Positions 35,160-48,464 are shown, counted from the first letter of the stretch. The stretch: 64,000 bases of DNA from Siphonodentalium dalli (GCA_032622095.1 CP136066.1:116211319-116275318), one strand, 5' to 3'. The notes: generated from the sequence alone by a model not told the origin. Made by a program: numbers and translations.

Positions 35160-36327
35160 TTTTAGGACAAATTTGTGCCTGTATGCCCGTCCATTAACAA
35201 TTTCCTTTAGCACAGCCTACAGGTCACATCTCTCATCTGATCGTCCGGGAAACAATAAATTTGGAAACAATAAAAAAAAAATTCAGAATTTTTTTTTTAA
35301 AAACAAGGCCATGAGTGGGTTTAAAATTTGAATACATTCTACACCCTGCAGGCTGCATTTATTGGAGAATTTTTTTGAAAATTTACATGCATGTATAGGA
35401 TCACTCCAAGATGGGAGCTATCAAATATGAACGTTATGAAATATTTTCGTTAAAAACATGGCTGCCAGCAGCCATCTTGGATTTTACTCTTTGCATTACT
35501 AAATAATTTGGCACACTACAGGCCTCATCCGATCATCACCAAACTTCATATGGATCTTTTGTGTGATTACTAAATGAGAGCCATCAAATTGTTACAAATT
35601 TTTTTTAAAACCATGGCCGCCAGCAGCCTTCTTGGATTTCAAATTAGAATCCTTCGGCACACCCTGCAGCCCACATTTATCAAAGAATTGTTTTGAAAAT
35701 GAATAGGTATGTTTAGGGTCAACTAGATGGGAGCTATCAAATTTGAATTATGTTCGTTGAAAAACATGGCTGCTGGCATCTATCTTGGATTTAACTTATT
35801 GCATGACTAAATCCTTTATTCCTTTGGCATACCCCACAGACCACATCCATCATCAAATCACCACCAAACTTGATATGGGTCTTTTGGTAACCACTAGATG
35901 GAAGTCATCATTTTTTCCCCGAATTTAGTTGAAAAACATGGCTGCCAGTGGCCATCTTTGCATGACTAAATCCTTCACCATACCTTACAGGTCACATCTC
36001 TCATCCCATCGTCACCAACCTTCATATGGATCTCGATGGTGAATATTTTTTTCTGAAATAAAAAAAAAGTAGCAGCCATCTTTGAATTGAAATTTGAATC
36101 AATCTGTACAATTGTTTTGAAAATGTTTAGGATCACTTCTAGATGGGAGCTATCAAATTTGAATGAAATTAATGATATAAAAAACATAACTGCTGACAGC
36201 CATCTTGTATTTTACTCTTTGAATCACTAAATACTTTAAACATTGAAATTTTCCGCATTCCTCATTGACTGAAATGTATGACATTATCCCCTCTCCAAGT
36301 AGAGCTACAGTGTAGACACTTTCATTT
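35160..36327 (+). mobile_element. Family A element, old and degenerate
   Basis: Six to seven decayed units with GCTGCCAGCAGCCATCTTGG. The 3' end is AAGTAGAGCTA with a shortened hairpin AGTGT-AG-ACACT and TTCATTTT. The 5' hairpin is lost. It directly abuts the family D element. Confidence 0.6.
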
Positions 36328-36331
36328 TTTT

Positions 36332-36917
36332 TATCCCCCACCAAATTGATAATTTGCGGGGGATATAGGAATGGGTTCCGTCCGTCTGTGCGTCCGTCCG
36401 TCCGTCCTGAATTTGTAAGAGTCATAACTTGAACAAATGTCAACAGATTTCAAAGATTTGTGGTATATGAGTTCACCTGACCATTACCTAGTATGAGTAT
36501 GCAAGGCCGCTTATTTTTACTGGAGTTATTGGACTTTGTTGATTTTTTTTTGTGCAAATGGACGATGTCACAAGGCTCATTTCCACAAATGTCAACGGAT
36601 TTCAAAGATTTTTGGTATATGAGTTCACATGATCAGTATCTAGAACGAGTTCGCAAACCAGGTCCGGCCGGATATTTTCAGCAGAGTTATTGGACTTATT
36701 ATTTTAGTGCAAATGGACGATGTCACATGGCTAATTTCCACAAATGTCAGTCCTAAAATGAGTTCGCAAGCCAGGTTTTTTGACAAAATCCACCTCTTGT
36801 TGAGAATGCACTTTCCCAACTGCACATTTCGGCAGAGAATGCAAACATTATTGAGAATGCACTTCCCCGACTGCACATTTCGGTGGGGGATACCGCCGTC
36901 TGCGACTGCTTGTTTTC
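36332..36917 (+). mobile_element. Family D pearl/HINE-like element
   Basis: The 5' hairpin ATCCCCC-ACC-AAATT / AATTT-GC-GGGGGAT (36333-36364) is followed by a CCGT/CTGT tract (about 36375-36409). Two to three ~150-bp units follow (CAAATGTCAACGGATTTCAA). The inverse of the 5' end, GGTGGGGGATA, is at 36882-36892. The terminus CCGTCTGCGACTGCTTG then TTTTCTTT keeps a weak hairpin. It lies 280 bp before the last PPP1R37-like exon. Confidence 0.68.
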
Positions 36918-37198
36918 TTTGTTTCTGATATAAACAGAAATGAGCTTATATTTAAGACAGATTCTTTGTAATACAGAATATTTTTGGCAAGTTGAAAGAA
37001 GGGAAACAAAGCTTTCTGGGACACGATTCTGGTTTCTTAAAGATACATTTTGGTTTTTTCTATGTCTTTCATCAGTGTGGCAGTGTTAAAAACACTATTG
37101 CAGTTTATTTTGATGTGAATAACTTGTGTTGCAATACATTGTAAATTTAACCTCTATTAGGACCGATTTAAATTAGTATGCTTTTGTTTCATTTACAG

Positions 37199-37254
37199 GT
37201 TTGGCAAAGACACCAGAGGAAGTGCTTGAAGATGCGATGTGTGAGACCAAATGA
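37199..37254 (+). CDS. PPP1R37: PPP1R37-like terminal coding exon
   Basis: The acceptor is TTTCATTTACAG. In the phase left by 25084 (or by 25357) the exon reads S-LAKTPEEVLEDAMCETK and ends at TGA 37252-37254. The charged helical peptide fits a conserved C-terminal tail. It follows a 12.1-kb intron. No canonical AATAAA was found close downstream, so the transcript end is not assigned. Confidence 0.7.
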
Positions 37255-37900
37255 CCCTAACAATAACATAGACTAACAGACACAATATTATGCAGCATAT
37301 AATATCAAGACTCTGGATTCAGAATATATTATCAATAGATACAACATATGATATCAAGATTCGGGCTTTGAGCTACTGTATACAACATTTGATATCAATA
37401 TTCGGTTTTGCAGGATGCAGTGCAAACAACTTGTACAAAACGAAGTATTTGTGCTCAGGACAGAATTGCTGGATGAATTCTGATCTGATTGCCAACAGAC
37501 TACTGAACTATGGCTGTAAATTGGATGTATGATTCTGATTGCTTGATCTATGGTTGTTCATTGTCTCAATAATATCACCTCTGTTAAGGAATAGATATAC
37601 GTATACATATACAGGCCTAATTTGAGTATCTGAAGTTTCTCAAATTACATGTAGCAAAGGTATTTTAACATTATATACAGTGCAAGTTGCAAGCAAAGGA
37701 AGATCCAAAGATTTATGCCAAATTATATTAACATTTTTGGTTTCCGACCGATAACTCTAGTTTGGATTATTCGATCTGAACCAAAGTTGCTATGTGTATT
37801 TCTCAGCTAAAAATACAGGCCAAGTTTGAATATGGGTTCCGTCTAATTATTTTATCTGATAAATTGGTGAGGAATTCTTTCCCGACAAGTCTTGTTTGAC
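37255..37900 (+). other. Probable 3' UTR region with a short triple repeat, then a family C fragment
   Basis: After the TGA, a word of the type ATATGATATCAAGATTCGGG recurs three times (about 37295, 37344, 37384). At 37735-37900 there is one degenerate family C unit (TTTCCGACCGATAACTCTAG). No clear polyadenylation signal was found. Confidence 0.4.
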
Positions 37901-38196
37901 AACATAACACAAGATGCTCCAAATTAGTTACTGTGTCGCCTATTTTCATTGTATGCTTTATATAGCATGAGTTGGTATTTTTTTTCTTCTTTTGGGATGT
38001 CTATAAAAGCTTTCAACACCGCATTTTAAATTTAATGGGGCAGGGCCCATGAAACAAAACATTAAATTTATTTGGCCCAAACCAGAACTGTATTGAGAAA
38101 GAATTGTAGCACCTGTAAAGTTAATATGAATGGTTAAAGATGTATCCATGGTTCTGGACCTCAAGTTACAAGAACAATATAAAAAATTTGAGTTAA

Positions 38197-39235
38197 CTCT
38201 TTCACCACTGGATTTCCATGGGGAAATTCCACCAAACCCTGGATTAATTACTGATAATTCTCTGAAATGCGTCTCAGTGCTAGTACCATGCGCTAAAATT
38301 GAGATAGATATTGTACAAACAGGAAACTTGGCCCATATATACATTGGACCATACTCATCGTTTTCGGGTATGATCACACGCATGGCATGACCATCCTTGG
38401 CAATGGTTGCTAGGCAACCACAGGGTTGTTAAAAAAAATCACCCATACCATGTAAATTGGTATATAATGTAACAGAAATATGGGATAGCAATCGCATTTC
38501 ATACCGAATAGTACATTGTAGATAGCTGGTATGAGCAAAGAGCATTTTTCGTATCATGTTTTGTTAGCAACGGTTGCTATGTGTAAGATTCTTAGCTATA
38601 AAAGGTACCAATTAACCCTCTGTTATCAGAATGAGACCTGCGTGAATTCGTTATTTTTTTCATCGAAATAACAAGCATTGAACTTGATATATATATATAC
38701 ATATGTGTCCATTGTCTGTGGGAATTATTCTAGTTCTACAATCATCTCAGCTTGGTTCAACCCTAACAACCGTTGCTATGCAAATATTGGATGTCTTGAA
38801 ATGTAGCTATACTATTGATTTTATGGTCATTAAGCCATATAACACATGCAAATAAATTTCTCTCTCCAACAACATTGAGATACTTACATATAAATTATAA
38901 TCCGATCCAGGCACTTCCCATCTGTGTCAATTTATAACTGTTCCTGGGCAGGTCATCCCCCAGGCCTTTAAATTACCCCAAATTAACGTCGTTAAACGGT
39001 GTCCCCATATAACGGATATGACCCCAATTTTTTTTTAATCTAAAAAAATGACAGTTCTGGTCTGTTTATGGATTTTCCTGCCGTAAATTTTTCGCAGCAC
39101 CTCCAGTGGGAGTACAATATTGATTCCAATAACAATCATCGTGGTATATACATTGATCCTTCTTGAATATAAAGTTTATAATATTTAGTTATAAAGTAGG
39201 GAAGTGAGAATGGTTTCGCCGCCGGGTTGAAAGAG
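38197..39235. mobile_element. Candidate TTAA-flanked element, 1.04 kb
   Basis: TTAA|CTCTTTCACC on the left and GGTTGAAAGAG|TTAA on the right form a short terminal inverted repeat. TTAA duplication is the piggyBac hallmark. The terminal repeats are short and diverge after 8 bp, so this is less certain than the others. No transposase frame. Confidence 0.4.
38406..38418. promoter_or_regulatory. X-box-like RFX palindrome
   Basis: GTTGCTAGGCAAC matches the RFX X-box form (two inverted half-sites with a 1-bp spacer). Two further GTTGCTAT half-sites lie nearby (about 38573 and 38771). Function is unknown. Confidence 0.3.
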
Positions 39236-39465
39236 TTAATACAGTTTTTTTCTGAAAAAATTGAGAAAACCAAATGTAACATATACATGTATACTAGACA
39301 TAGGTATAAATCAAAGAATGGCCTTTTGTTAATGAAAATTTAACAAAATTGTTATTTCTGTCCCTATAAAACATCAAAACTGTATAAAATAAAGGGATCG
39401 AGATAGACAGAACACAACACGCATCTTTATATCGAGAATATTTTATCAAATGAGTTACGATGGCA

Positions 39466-40212
39466 TCTAATATATATTTGAGGAAAGTTTGTGTGTGTGT
39501 GTCTGTCTGTGTGAGCGCGATGGACTCCAAAACAGCTGGACCGATTTGGACGAAACTTGGTGCGGGCGCGTAATTCGACCCGGGAACGAACATGGGCCCG
39601 TCCATTTGTCCGTGCGGCATGACCTTGACCTTCAAATCGGTGACCTTCAACCCGTATCTCGGCTGGGCCGATTTGGACCAACTTTGGTATGTGGGGGCAG
39701 TGTGAGGCGCCGACCCATTTCGTCATGCCCGAATGCCCGTGCGGTGTGACCTTGACATTTTAAATGACATTCAACCTGTATCTCGGGATCCGCTGGGCCG
39801 ATTTCCTCCATTTTTGGGGTGTTGGTGTAGGCTGACCCCAGGAGTAACACGGGCATGTCCGTCTGTCCGTGCGGCGTGACCTTGACCTTCGAGTGACCTT
39901 GAACATATCTCAGGAGCATGAGGCGCTGAGCAATTTGGTCTCACCCGGATGCCCGTGCGGCGTGACATTGACCTTCGAGTGACCTTGACTCTCTATATCA
40001 GGATCCGATGGGACAATCGGGATGAAATTTCGTAGGTAGGGATGGTTCGGGTAGCCAAACATTTTCAACGGGTAGCGGCATGACCTTGACCTTTCATATG
40101 ACCTTGAACCTGTATCTTGGTATCCGCTGGGCCGATTTCCACCATTTTCGGGGTGTTGGTTTAAAAAAAAAAAACACATCGACTCTCCCCGTCAGGACTG
40201 GTACCCAGCTAG
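39466..40212 (+). mobile_element. Non-autonomous Helitron with ~128-bp GC-rich units
   Basis: The 5' end TCTAATATATATTTGAGG follows an A (39465). The 3' end CTAG (40209-40212) precedes T. Insertion between A and T with TC/CTAG ends is canonical for Helitrons. A CTGG-TAC-CCAG hairpin lies just upstream of CTAG. Inside, about five units repeat CTGGGCCGATTT and GCGGCGTGACCTTGACC. Overlapping minus-strand frames of 65-118 residues are translations of these repeats. Confidence 0.65.
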
Positions 40213-40923
40213 TAAGGATATATTTCAGGAGAACATAGCTCCAGCGAAATGTAACTATGAGCTATCCCCAACGAGTTCGATAAAATGTTCGAGATTATGA
40301 TGCAAGCTGTGTTCTGTAATTATTCTACAGCGTTGTGTCACATAAGTTCAATCAATTGCTTTATTGCACACCCAATGGCTTATTTGTGCGAAATACAGCA
40401 TAATACAGAAGAATTGAAACGTTCAATAAAAAAATGTGTATTGTTCTTGAACAACACAAATCTATTACGTCAACAACGTCACTGGCGACGTCAACTTTAA
40501 CAGAAAATTTCTTCACTAAATTATGGGGTATAGTCTACATTAAGCACATGTTTGTTCAATAAAATACAACAACATCAGCCTAAATGTTAGTATGTTACAA
40601 GCTGCAATCTTCAGAGTATGCAATAAACATAGAACAACACAGTTGTGTGAACATGTTAACGTTATTGCACTCGTTTGTCGTGCCGCGAGGTAAAACTTGA
40701 ACCTCCGGTTCTCGTTTTACCATCGCGTCACAACAAACTCATGCAATAACGTTAACCAGTTCACACACTTGTGTCGTTCTATCTATGTCATCTTCATTGA
40801 TACTATAGCTACCTTCATTGTAATTTTAGTCTAACGAATAACCAGTAATGATCGGGCATCACTCAAAGCGGATCGTCAACAAAAATAGTTCCAGCATATA
40901 TTCAATGGCTGGGATTCCATTAA

Positions 40924-41167
40924 CCCTTTACCCAACAGAATGGCCCTGTGCCAATGCATTCTCTTATATATGCGAGGCGACCTATGGTCGACTCGCATAT
41001 ATAAGAGAATGCATTGGCACATGGCATAACTGTAACTATCACAATGTGGTCAAGGAACCGGTTCCAATGATATCCATATTTGTATGGTTCTATTGAGACA
41101 GACCGAAGATATTTTAGGCTGTTGAAGCTTTATTTGGCCGGTTTTGGCCGGTTTGTTGGGTAAAGGG
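40924..41167. mobile_element. TTAA MITE with a perfect ~70-bp palindrome core
   Basis: It is flanked by TTAA (40920-40923 and 41168-41171). Terminal repeats are CCCTTTACCCAACA and TGTTGGGTAAAGGG. The core TGCCAATGCATTCTCTTATA ... reads the same in reverse complement around a GCGACCTATGGTCGAC centre. The second half holds GGCCGGTTTTGGCCGG. TTAA and a CCC start fit piggyBac-type MITEs. Confidence 0.82.
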
Positions 41168-41171
41168 TTAA

Positions 41172-42570
41172 ATACATGTACCTCGCATCAATGAGCGTGG
41201 AATAAAAATAGATATCAAACATGCTAGGGTTTTTCCTGGTAGCAGATTTCGGTCAGGAACCCTGAAAACATCTATAAAGCATCCTTATCAAGGGTAGTGT
41301 CAACCCTGATTGGGTTGTCCCGAATCTGTGGAGTCAGGTTGTATCTGTTGGGTGGTCCTGTTCCCCTTATCAGGTAACATAACATGATAGATAAAGATCT
41401 GTGGCTGCTCTTGCCCTGGAATGCTACCCCTCTGGCTTACATTGTTAATATCCAGGAGGCATGATTCCTGACTCAACTGGCCTGCAAATCTCTCTCACAC
41501 ACATGTAACACTGTATATTGCCATATGCATGTTTCCTTGAATTGATAAATATGTATACTATTATAGACCAGTGAATTTCGTCAGGCATTTTATTTACATA
41601 TTACACATGAACTGATCATATGAAGTACCAAACATGTCCGTATATATTACGCACCTTACATGTGTAGTACATGTATTTCCATATTGTCAGTGTCCGAATG
41701 GTCAGGAATGAGATATTTAATAGTTGACAATCTTGGTTCGAACTTAGGTATCTCTGCTTCCAAATCTTATGTTTGTATGAACAATGAAAAGTTCAACGAA
41801 AATCTATTCACCAGGAAGATGTCTGTTACATTTTTTTGTGGTAACTCTGTCATCTATAGAAATCATTTATGCATAATCTTGAATCCTTGATGCACATAAT
41901 GATCCTACTTAATATTACATTAGTCAAATGCTCCGTATTTTAAGTATGCATAACTCTGTTTTGGTGAAAATTGGGAGAATGTATTGTGCGCCATATTTTC
42001 ATTCACATACCAATGAAACTAAATGATAATCACTCGCTGGAATGTTTAATGTGACTAAAGCAGTTAAATACAGATTTTGCTTGCATCACTCATCACCAAA
42101 TTAGAATATGAAAGTTTCTCAATTTTTTATGCTGGTTCAAACAGAAAAAAAACCATTTGGTGGCAAACATTTTTGATTCAACATGCACAGATTACAGCAA
42201 AATAGTGTATGGTTAATAATGCAAAAAATTGTAATCCCAGTTTTTTTGTTTGTCAAAAATTAAAAGATAAATCAATTTCTGGTGTCAGAAGCTTAATTTG
42301 ATTGATGTCTTTTACCCCTGAATCTATGTATAATGTGTATAGTAAAAGTGCTGAGAAGAAAGACCACAATTTAAACCATTACAACTGTCAGTGATATGCT
42401 CGTAATTTTAGATGAATGTTACATTTTGTCTATTTGTTATGTGCATAATGTTCTCACCTTTGAATGCAGGAAATCTTTTCAGGTATTCCAAGGAACGTTT
42501 ACTATATTTACAGCATCCTATCAGACACATGTGTTTGATGTTGAGTATGTTAGTGTTCACTGGTCATACA
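41172..42570. other. No gene recognised
   Basis: AT-rich sequence with only short frames. The one local feature is a small inverted pair AGGGTTTTTCCTG / CAGGAACCCT at about 41226-41265. Confidence 0.4.
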
Positions 42571-42574
42571 TTAA

Positions 42575-42711
42575 CCCTTTCAGTGCCAAGTCCGATTTTT
42601 GTATCAACCCATATTTCCTTGATCATTTTTCAAATTTATTGATTATAATAATGTGATACATTGATGGAAAAATATGGGTTGATACAAAAATCGGACTTGG
42701 CACTGAAAGGG
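42575..42711. mobile_element. TTAA MITE with ~48-bp terminal inverted repeats
   Basis: It is flanked by TTAA (42571-42574, 42712-42715). Arms begin CCCTTTCAGTGCCAAGTCCG and continue with TTTTTGTATCAACCCATATT in near-perfect inversion. Total length 137 bp. A damaged copy lies at 24455. Confidence 0.85.
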
Positions 42712-43330
42712 TTAAGCAGATGTTGTTGGCCAATACTTCTTATCACCAATGCCGCACTGTTATTCCATTATGTTGTCATGTAGAGAGGTACACAATTGGC
42801 TTTAAAACAAAACTAGCACACTCCGAATTATTAGTTCATTGGAGAATCATCAATGATTGACAGTTTTTGGCTTCATATTAAGCTCTTGGCTTCAATGTCA
42901 AATGACACGCTGTGAGCTATATCTGTATTGATTACAAATCGACTTGAGCACACTAGCAGTCGGCCATTATGTATATTACTGGAACTCTGACATTGGTGCA
43001 TCTGAACCATTGTATTTCGAAATTGAAACAGTTTCTGATGTTCCAGGATTGTGAATTATAATAGCCTTTCAATGGAGTTCAACATAGGGTTTTTTTGTGT
43101 TATCTTATTTCTCAACAGGAAAATGGCCATAATGCCAACGGCCTAGCATATGATGTCATTTAGCAGTGAAGAGGTTTATGTAGTATGAATGAGATTGGTC
43201 AGTTAGAGATAAATATAGATATTCTGTTGAGTATCTTCTGATTTAAGTGCACAAAAAGTGATTTTAAGTGTTTCAAAAAATAAACTGATTCCTCCACTAG
43301 ATAAAGATATATTCCACTCTTTGGCATTGA

Positions 43331-43473
43331 TGTGTATTAATGGCCCTCCAGAAATGATTGACAGCTCTTCAGCTTACTAACGGCCCCACACGAAGTCGAA
43401 GGCCACAATAAGGCAAAGGGCTGTTTATAAGCTGTCGGGCTGTTATTCATTTCTGCCACACCATTAATACACA
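43331..43473. mobile_element. Small foldback element
   Basis: Arms TGTGTATTAATGG ... CAGAAATGA and TCATTTCTG ... CCATTAATACACA pair over about 27 bp. The interior has an imperfect GCTG repeat. No target duplication resolved. Confidence 0.5.
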
Positions 43474-43816
43474 AAAATAAGGCCCTCCAAAATCATGTTA
43501 TTGTTTTGATGCAAGATAACATCTCTTGTGGAAACTTTATGAATAGATAATAAACAGCAGTTTGATCATATGTTAATTGTTGGGAAAATTAAATACCATA
43601 TATGGTGACCATTTTTTCCATGGCATAATAACCTGTTCTTGATGTTCATGTATATCATGTTTTACACCATCTGCTGAATTCAGCCATACAATCCTGCAGC
43701 AATTTCTTTTGAGACTTGTTTATTTAATAATATAAGCTTTTGGCCGTTCTTGCAACCTTCACATGATAGTTAAAGAAACAAGTCTCTAAACGTCATCCCT
43801 AATATACAGCAATTAA

Positions 43817-45232
43817 AGGAATATTATTCTGAAAAATGGTTAGTACTTTTTTAACAATATAACTTTATAAAAGCATGCGCTTACGTCGATATAAACATTG
43901 GCTGTGGTTCGTTTGAACTTCCAATTATGATTCTTTTCGAAGGAGGGATAACATATATAAATACATGTACACAAACTTTCGATACACATGCTTTATATAC
44001 CCGTCAAAGTCATAGCAATTTCTGGTTTAAAAAAGTAATCACATGTGTTAGCGCTCTTTATTCGCACCAAATTCAAGAATATGCTTAACCGGGAACGCTC
44101 TTTATTGAGTCACGGTGAAGGAACGTGGGGACATGTTTTAGAATAGTTGTCATTGTGAATATTTACTAATTACATCAATATGTAAATACATGTACACGAT
44201 CTTTCGATAACATGCTTTATATACCCATCAAAGTCATAGCAATTTCCGGTTTATTAAACGCTCTTTACTCGCACCATATTAGGAATATGCTTGACAGGGA
44301 ACACTCTTTATTGATTCATGGTGATACTCACGACTGGATGCTCAGCAAATTTTATATACTTTACTGCAGTTGACGTTTTCTCGGGATGACATTCTCGTCG
44401 GTGGTCGGTTTGTTTAATGTGGGTATTCACGAACACCTTTTGTCGAAGTGGACGGATAAAATGTGGACCATTTCGTCGGCGGCCACATTAAGTTTCTGAT
44501 TTTGCGCAACCGGTTTCCCCACAGAAATCCCGCCAAATATCACGTAAACGAACATCGTTTGGAAATTAATGTAGAATCATACCCAATTTAGTGTCACTAT
44601 ATATATATATCGGCCACAGTCGAAAACACTGCATTTGGCATTGTCACAAATGAATGAACGAAAAATCATTGTGAATATACGGGACACTCGGGGCATATAC
44701 ATGGAAAATTAAAACAACCTCATGAAAACGCTCCCGAATGGAGTTCACATGTCGGCTCGTGTTATATTAGCTTTATTTTTGACACGGCAGTGTTGTCTAC
44801 CCCGCTCAAACGGCCTTCTATATTTTTGTCAAAATAATAACTTTCCACACAGCACTGGTGACAATTCAGAAGTGAAGATAACTCACCGGGCGATGACAAT
44901 TCAACACGTATACACTATGTTATTGACATGCCCCACAGTAATTCCATTACACTCATGCACTCATATCGATTCAGCACTTTACATCGCCACTCAGATGACA
45001 TCATATTGGTAAACACAATTAACTCCGACTCAGATTCCGTGTTTTTAATTAGTTTACTCATTTGACGTCATATGATGATTTGCGACGGAAATAGCCGACA
45101 ACCGGTTGGGGTATTATTAATTTATTTCTCGGCTTATATATTACACGATTTTTATGAGACTTGGATCATTGTGATCATAATAGGGGTGGCTTTCCGATAA
45201 TGTTTTGTTGTATTCATCAGGATAGCAATCCT
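43817..45232. mobile_element. TTAA-flanked element, 1.4 kb (family T, short copy)
   Basis: It is flanked by TTAA (43813-43816, 45233-45236). The ends AGGAATATTATTCTGAAAAA and (inverted) AGGATTGCTATCCTGATGAA correspond. From about 43905 it is collinear with the 2.1-kb element at 56310 for more than 1 kb, including the non-coding words TACGGGACACTCGGGGCATA and CGCTCTTTATT. It appears to be an internally deleted relative. The 96-residue frame at 44722 has no recognised domain. Confidence 0.68.
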
Positions 45233-46051
45233 TTAAAATTGTTTACCAGAGAAGTTTTCCATGGAAAAACAGAGACCTTCCATGGAAAACATACAGACCT
45301 CACAGCCGAACAGTCTTAATATTCTTCAATTAGCAACATTTTCTATCCCTGTTATTGGAAAAATAGGGAAACATTATTTCCTAGTGACAGAATCTTCTGT
45401 TGACTCAAAAATATTTTATACCCCTGAATCGTAACAGAAAATTAGGGAAGAAATACACCATCTCTAAACATTGGATCATGTATTATCCCTGTTAACTTGA
45501 GAGTATGTGGACAATTGAGTCCTGGATGTCTCTTTTATGTTTAACCCTTCCACTGCTGGAGCTTCCTGAAATTATGTGGAAACCCTCTGCTAATGCATTC
45601 TCCTATATAGGGACCCTCACATATATAAGAGAATATTTTGCTCTAACAATATTTACCTTGATCTTGTAAGCCAGTGCATTCTCTTATATATGTATAAGAT
45701 TTCATAAAATTGTTGTTGCTTGGAGATATGTTTATTACCACCCCTGATCAAGTGGTCCTGCTAATATGCTATGATGCTGGTGGTCCTGCTATGATGTGGG
45801 TAGGGCGAAAAAGTACCGTTATTTTTCATGGTGTTTGCACACTCTTTGTGTGTGTATGAAATATTCAAGAACATATGTATTTTTGAAAAATATAATAATG
45901 ACTGTGCTGGTGCCTCTAAAACGACGTGAATAACCATTTTGATTATAGTCATTTGTCAACAACTAATACAACCATTATTAAAAATATTTCGGAAAAAGTA
46001 TGATTTTGAATGTTTGCGAAAAAGACAAATTAAAAAAAATAACAGCACTTT

Positions 46052-46380
46052 TTAACTCATCTGAGACAAAGTGTCAGGTGGAGCTATAGTCATCACTCCT
46101 TGTCAATTCTTTAAACATCTCTGGAACCATAAGACCAAATGGGTTCATATTTGGTGTGGATGTTCCCTTGGTGTCTTACATTCAGATTTGTTCAAATGAG
46201 GTCACTGGGTCAAATAGTTGCGAAGCCAGGGCCATAACACTTAGTAATTCTTAAAACAACTTCTTCTCAAGAACTATATATGGTATGGAGGGTCCTTGGA
46301 TGACTGTGATTCAGATTTATTCAAATGGGTTCACTGGGTTAAATAGGGACAGATCCAGGGACATAACTCTTAAAAAAAAA
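46052..46380 (+). mobile_element. Family E element, 5' part
   Basis: It opens with a degenerate hairpin (CTCATCTGAGACAAAGTGTC, then AGGTGGAGCTATAG), then units with GGGTTCATATTTGGTGTGGA and CAGGGCCATAAC. The 3' domain is missing. It lies directly upstream of a second E copy. Confidence 0.6.
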
Positions 46381-47332
46381 TAGATTGCTCAATTTAACTA
46401 AAAAGAAAACAATGAAAATTCTCTTCTTTTTAGCTCACCTGAGACGAAGTCTCTCGGTGGAGCTATAGTCATCACTCCTCGTCCGTCCATCCGTCCGTCC
46501 GTCCATCCGTCAACAATTCTTTGAACATCTTCTCCTCTGATTCCATTGGACGGAATGGGTTCATATTTGGTGTGGATGTTCCCTAGTTGACTCCCATTCA
46601 GATTTGTTCAAATGAGGTCACTGGGTCAAATAGTTGCGAAGCCAGGGCCATAACTCTTTTCCTCCATAGTATTTCTTAAAACAACTTCTTGTCTAGAACC
46701 ATTGGTCCGATTTACCTTATATTTGGTATGAAGGGTTCTTGAATGACTAGGGTTCAGATTTTTTCAAATGAGGTCACCAGGTTGATTAGTTGAGAAACCA
46801 GGGCCATAACTCTATTCCTCATTGTAATTCTTAGAATGACATCTTCTCAAGAAAGATTGGGCCCATTTAGCTTATATTTGGTACGGAGGGACCTAATGGG
46901 TGACTGGAGTTCAGATTTTTTTTCAAATTGGGTCACTGGTCAAATAGGGGCAGAGCCAGGGACATAACTCTAAATACAAAAAATTACATTTTTGCATTTT
47001 GATCTTTGATTTTTTTTTAGACACATCACAGCTACCCACCCAACCCCCCCCAACCCATGTCCCTGCCACACCATCTGTACCATACCATATTATCTCTGCC
47101 TACTTCACCCCATTAAAATCCTTGTTTTTATCACAGCTGTAGGAGTAACACAATACATCGGTATTGCTCTGCAAAATGTTTGTGCCATCATTAATTATCT
47201 CCATGTCAACAGCTCTCCAAGACATACTCATACTGTTAGCTGATAGTGGCTTTATAAATGGAATTTTATCCTGTGTTTATCTCAGATACAAATTACCTGA
47301 CAGATAAAGTTTATTTTTACTATTAATATTAA

Positions 47333-47465
47333 CCATTTCATGACCAGAGTTGTGCTGGTGAGAGCAATGAAGACCCTGTGCTTGTGCATTCTCTTATATA
47401 TGCTCCCATGGGGAGCCTCCCATATAAAAGAGAATGCACTGGCTTTCAAGGTCATGGAAATTTTG
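47333..47465. mobile_element. Degenerate TTAA MITE sharing the palindromic core
   Basis: TTAA at 47329-47332 and 47466-47469, with imperfect ends (CCATTTCATGACC / GGTCATGGAAAT). The core GTGCATTCTCTTATATATGC and its inverse belongs to the same family as 40924 and 49750. A partial core also occurs at about 45590-45690 and 59340-59370. Confidence 0.55.
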
Positions 47466-48464
47466 TTAAGCCAATATAGTCAGGCATTCAAATAAATCAT
47501 GGATGTCATATTCTTGCAGGGATGTCCCTACTGTGTTGGGGGAGGGGTGATTTACAGATTTGTTTAATGAAATGTAATTTTTGAGCTCAAATCTTCTCTA
47601 GATCATAAGACTGAATGGGTTCATATTTGGTATGGATGTTCCCTAGATGACTCACATTCAGATTTGTTCAAATGAGGTCAATGTGTCAAATGGTTATGAA
47701 GCTAGGGCCATAACTCTTGCCCTCCATAGTAATTCTTAAAAACGACGACTTCTGCTGTACCATCAGGTTGAATGGGTTCATATTTGGTATGAAGGGTCCT
47801 TGGGGTGACCCGGAGTTCAGATATTTTTCAAATTGGGTCATTTGTTTTAAATGGGGTCACCTGGTCAACTAGGGGCAAAGCAAAGGACAGTTTTCCTCTT
47901 AATATGCTTCCTTCACACGGACCATCAGGTCTATTTTACTTATATTTAGTATGAAGGGTTCTTTGGTGTCTGGGATTCAAATTTATTCAGATGGGGTCAC
48001 CAGATTAAATAGAGTGGGAACCAGGGGACATAACTGTATGTCTCTATAGTAATACTTAAAATGTCTTCTCAAGAGAGGTTGGACTATTTAGCTTACATAT
48101 AGTATGGAGGGATCCTTTAGTGACTGAGATTCAGATTTGTTAACATGAGGTCAACCTGTTAAGAAATGACGGGGGCTATGGGGACTTAACAATTTTGTGT
48201 CTAATAAAATCATTAAAATACAAAATTCATTTCAACATCTACCTTGGAACTACCTGACTGATTAATCTGACTTATATATGGTGTTTTTGGGTCCATGGGA
48301 TAATTGGGCTTTCAAACATGTCTAAATAGTTTTTATAAAAAGGTGTTTGTGAGATTGGAAATTTCCAACTATTGAGAAAGTTTTGAGACGTCGGTTATGA
48401 AATTCCAACCTAAGACTTGGGAGTCTGGAGCCCGGTCAGGAGGGGATATGTTGAGCTGGAGAGC

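Larger units (their letters stand above)
1321..37254 (+). other. PPP1R37: PPP1R37-like gene (PP1 regulatory subunit 37 / LRRC68), 5' end outside window
   Basis: The gene span is assembled from eight exons at 1321-1471, 3923-4068, 10047-10172, 11223-11364, 16061-16227, 19037-20585, 25001-25084 and 37199-37254. All have AG/GT borders and compatible phases, giving 806 residues to a TGA. The first five exons encode ribonuclease-inhibitor-type leucine-rich repeats with LxxLxL-x-N/C cores. Order and spacing match vertebrate PPP1R37 as I know it (for example LADN, LRNNH, LVLWNNQ, LGHN, KxTCEG, LRLDLR). The family binds protein phosphatase 1 and is reported to inhibit it. The N-terminal RVxF docking motif of vertebrate members would lie in exons before this window. 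The rest is an acidic, Ser/Asp-rich, probably disordered tail. Introns run from 1.05 to 12.1 kb and are full of mobile elements. Identity is confident; tail exons after 20585 are less certain. Confidence 0.93.

Noticed and set aside
37958-38383. A 141-residue minus-strand frame
   Set aside because: It spans the edge of a candidate TTAA element and shows no recognisable domain.
39294-40179. Several overlapping minus-strand frames of 65-118 residues
   Set aside because: They are translations of the GC-rich tandem units inside the Helitron; similar words repeat in each.
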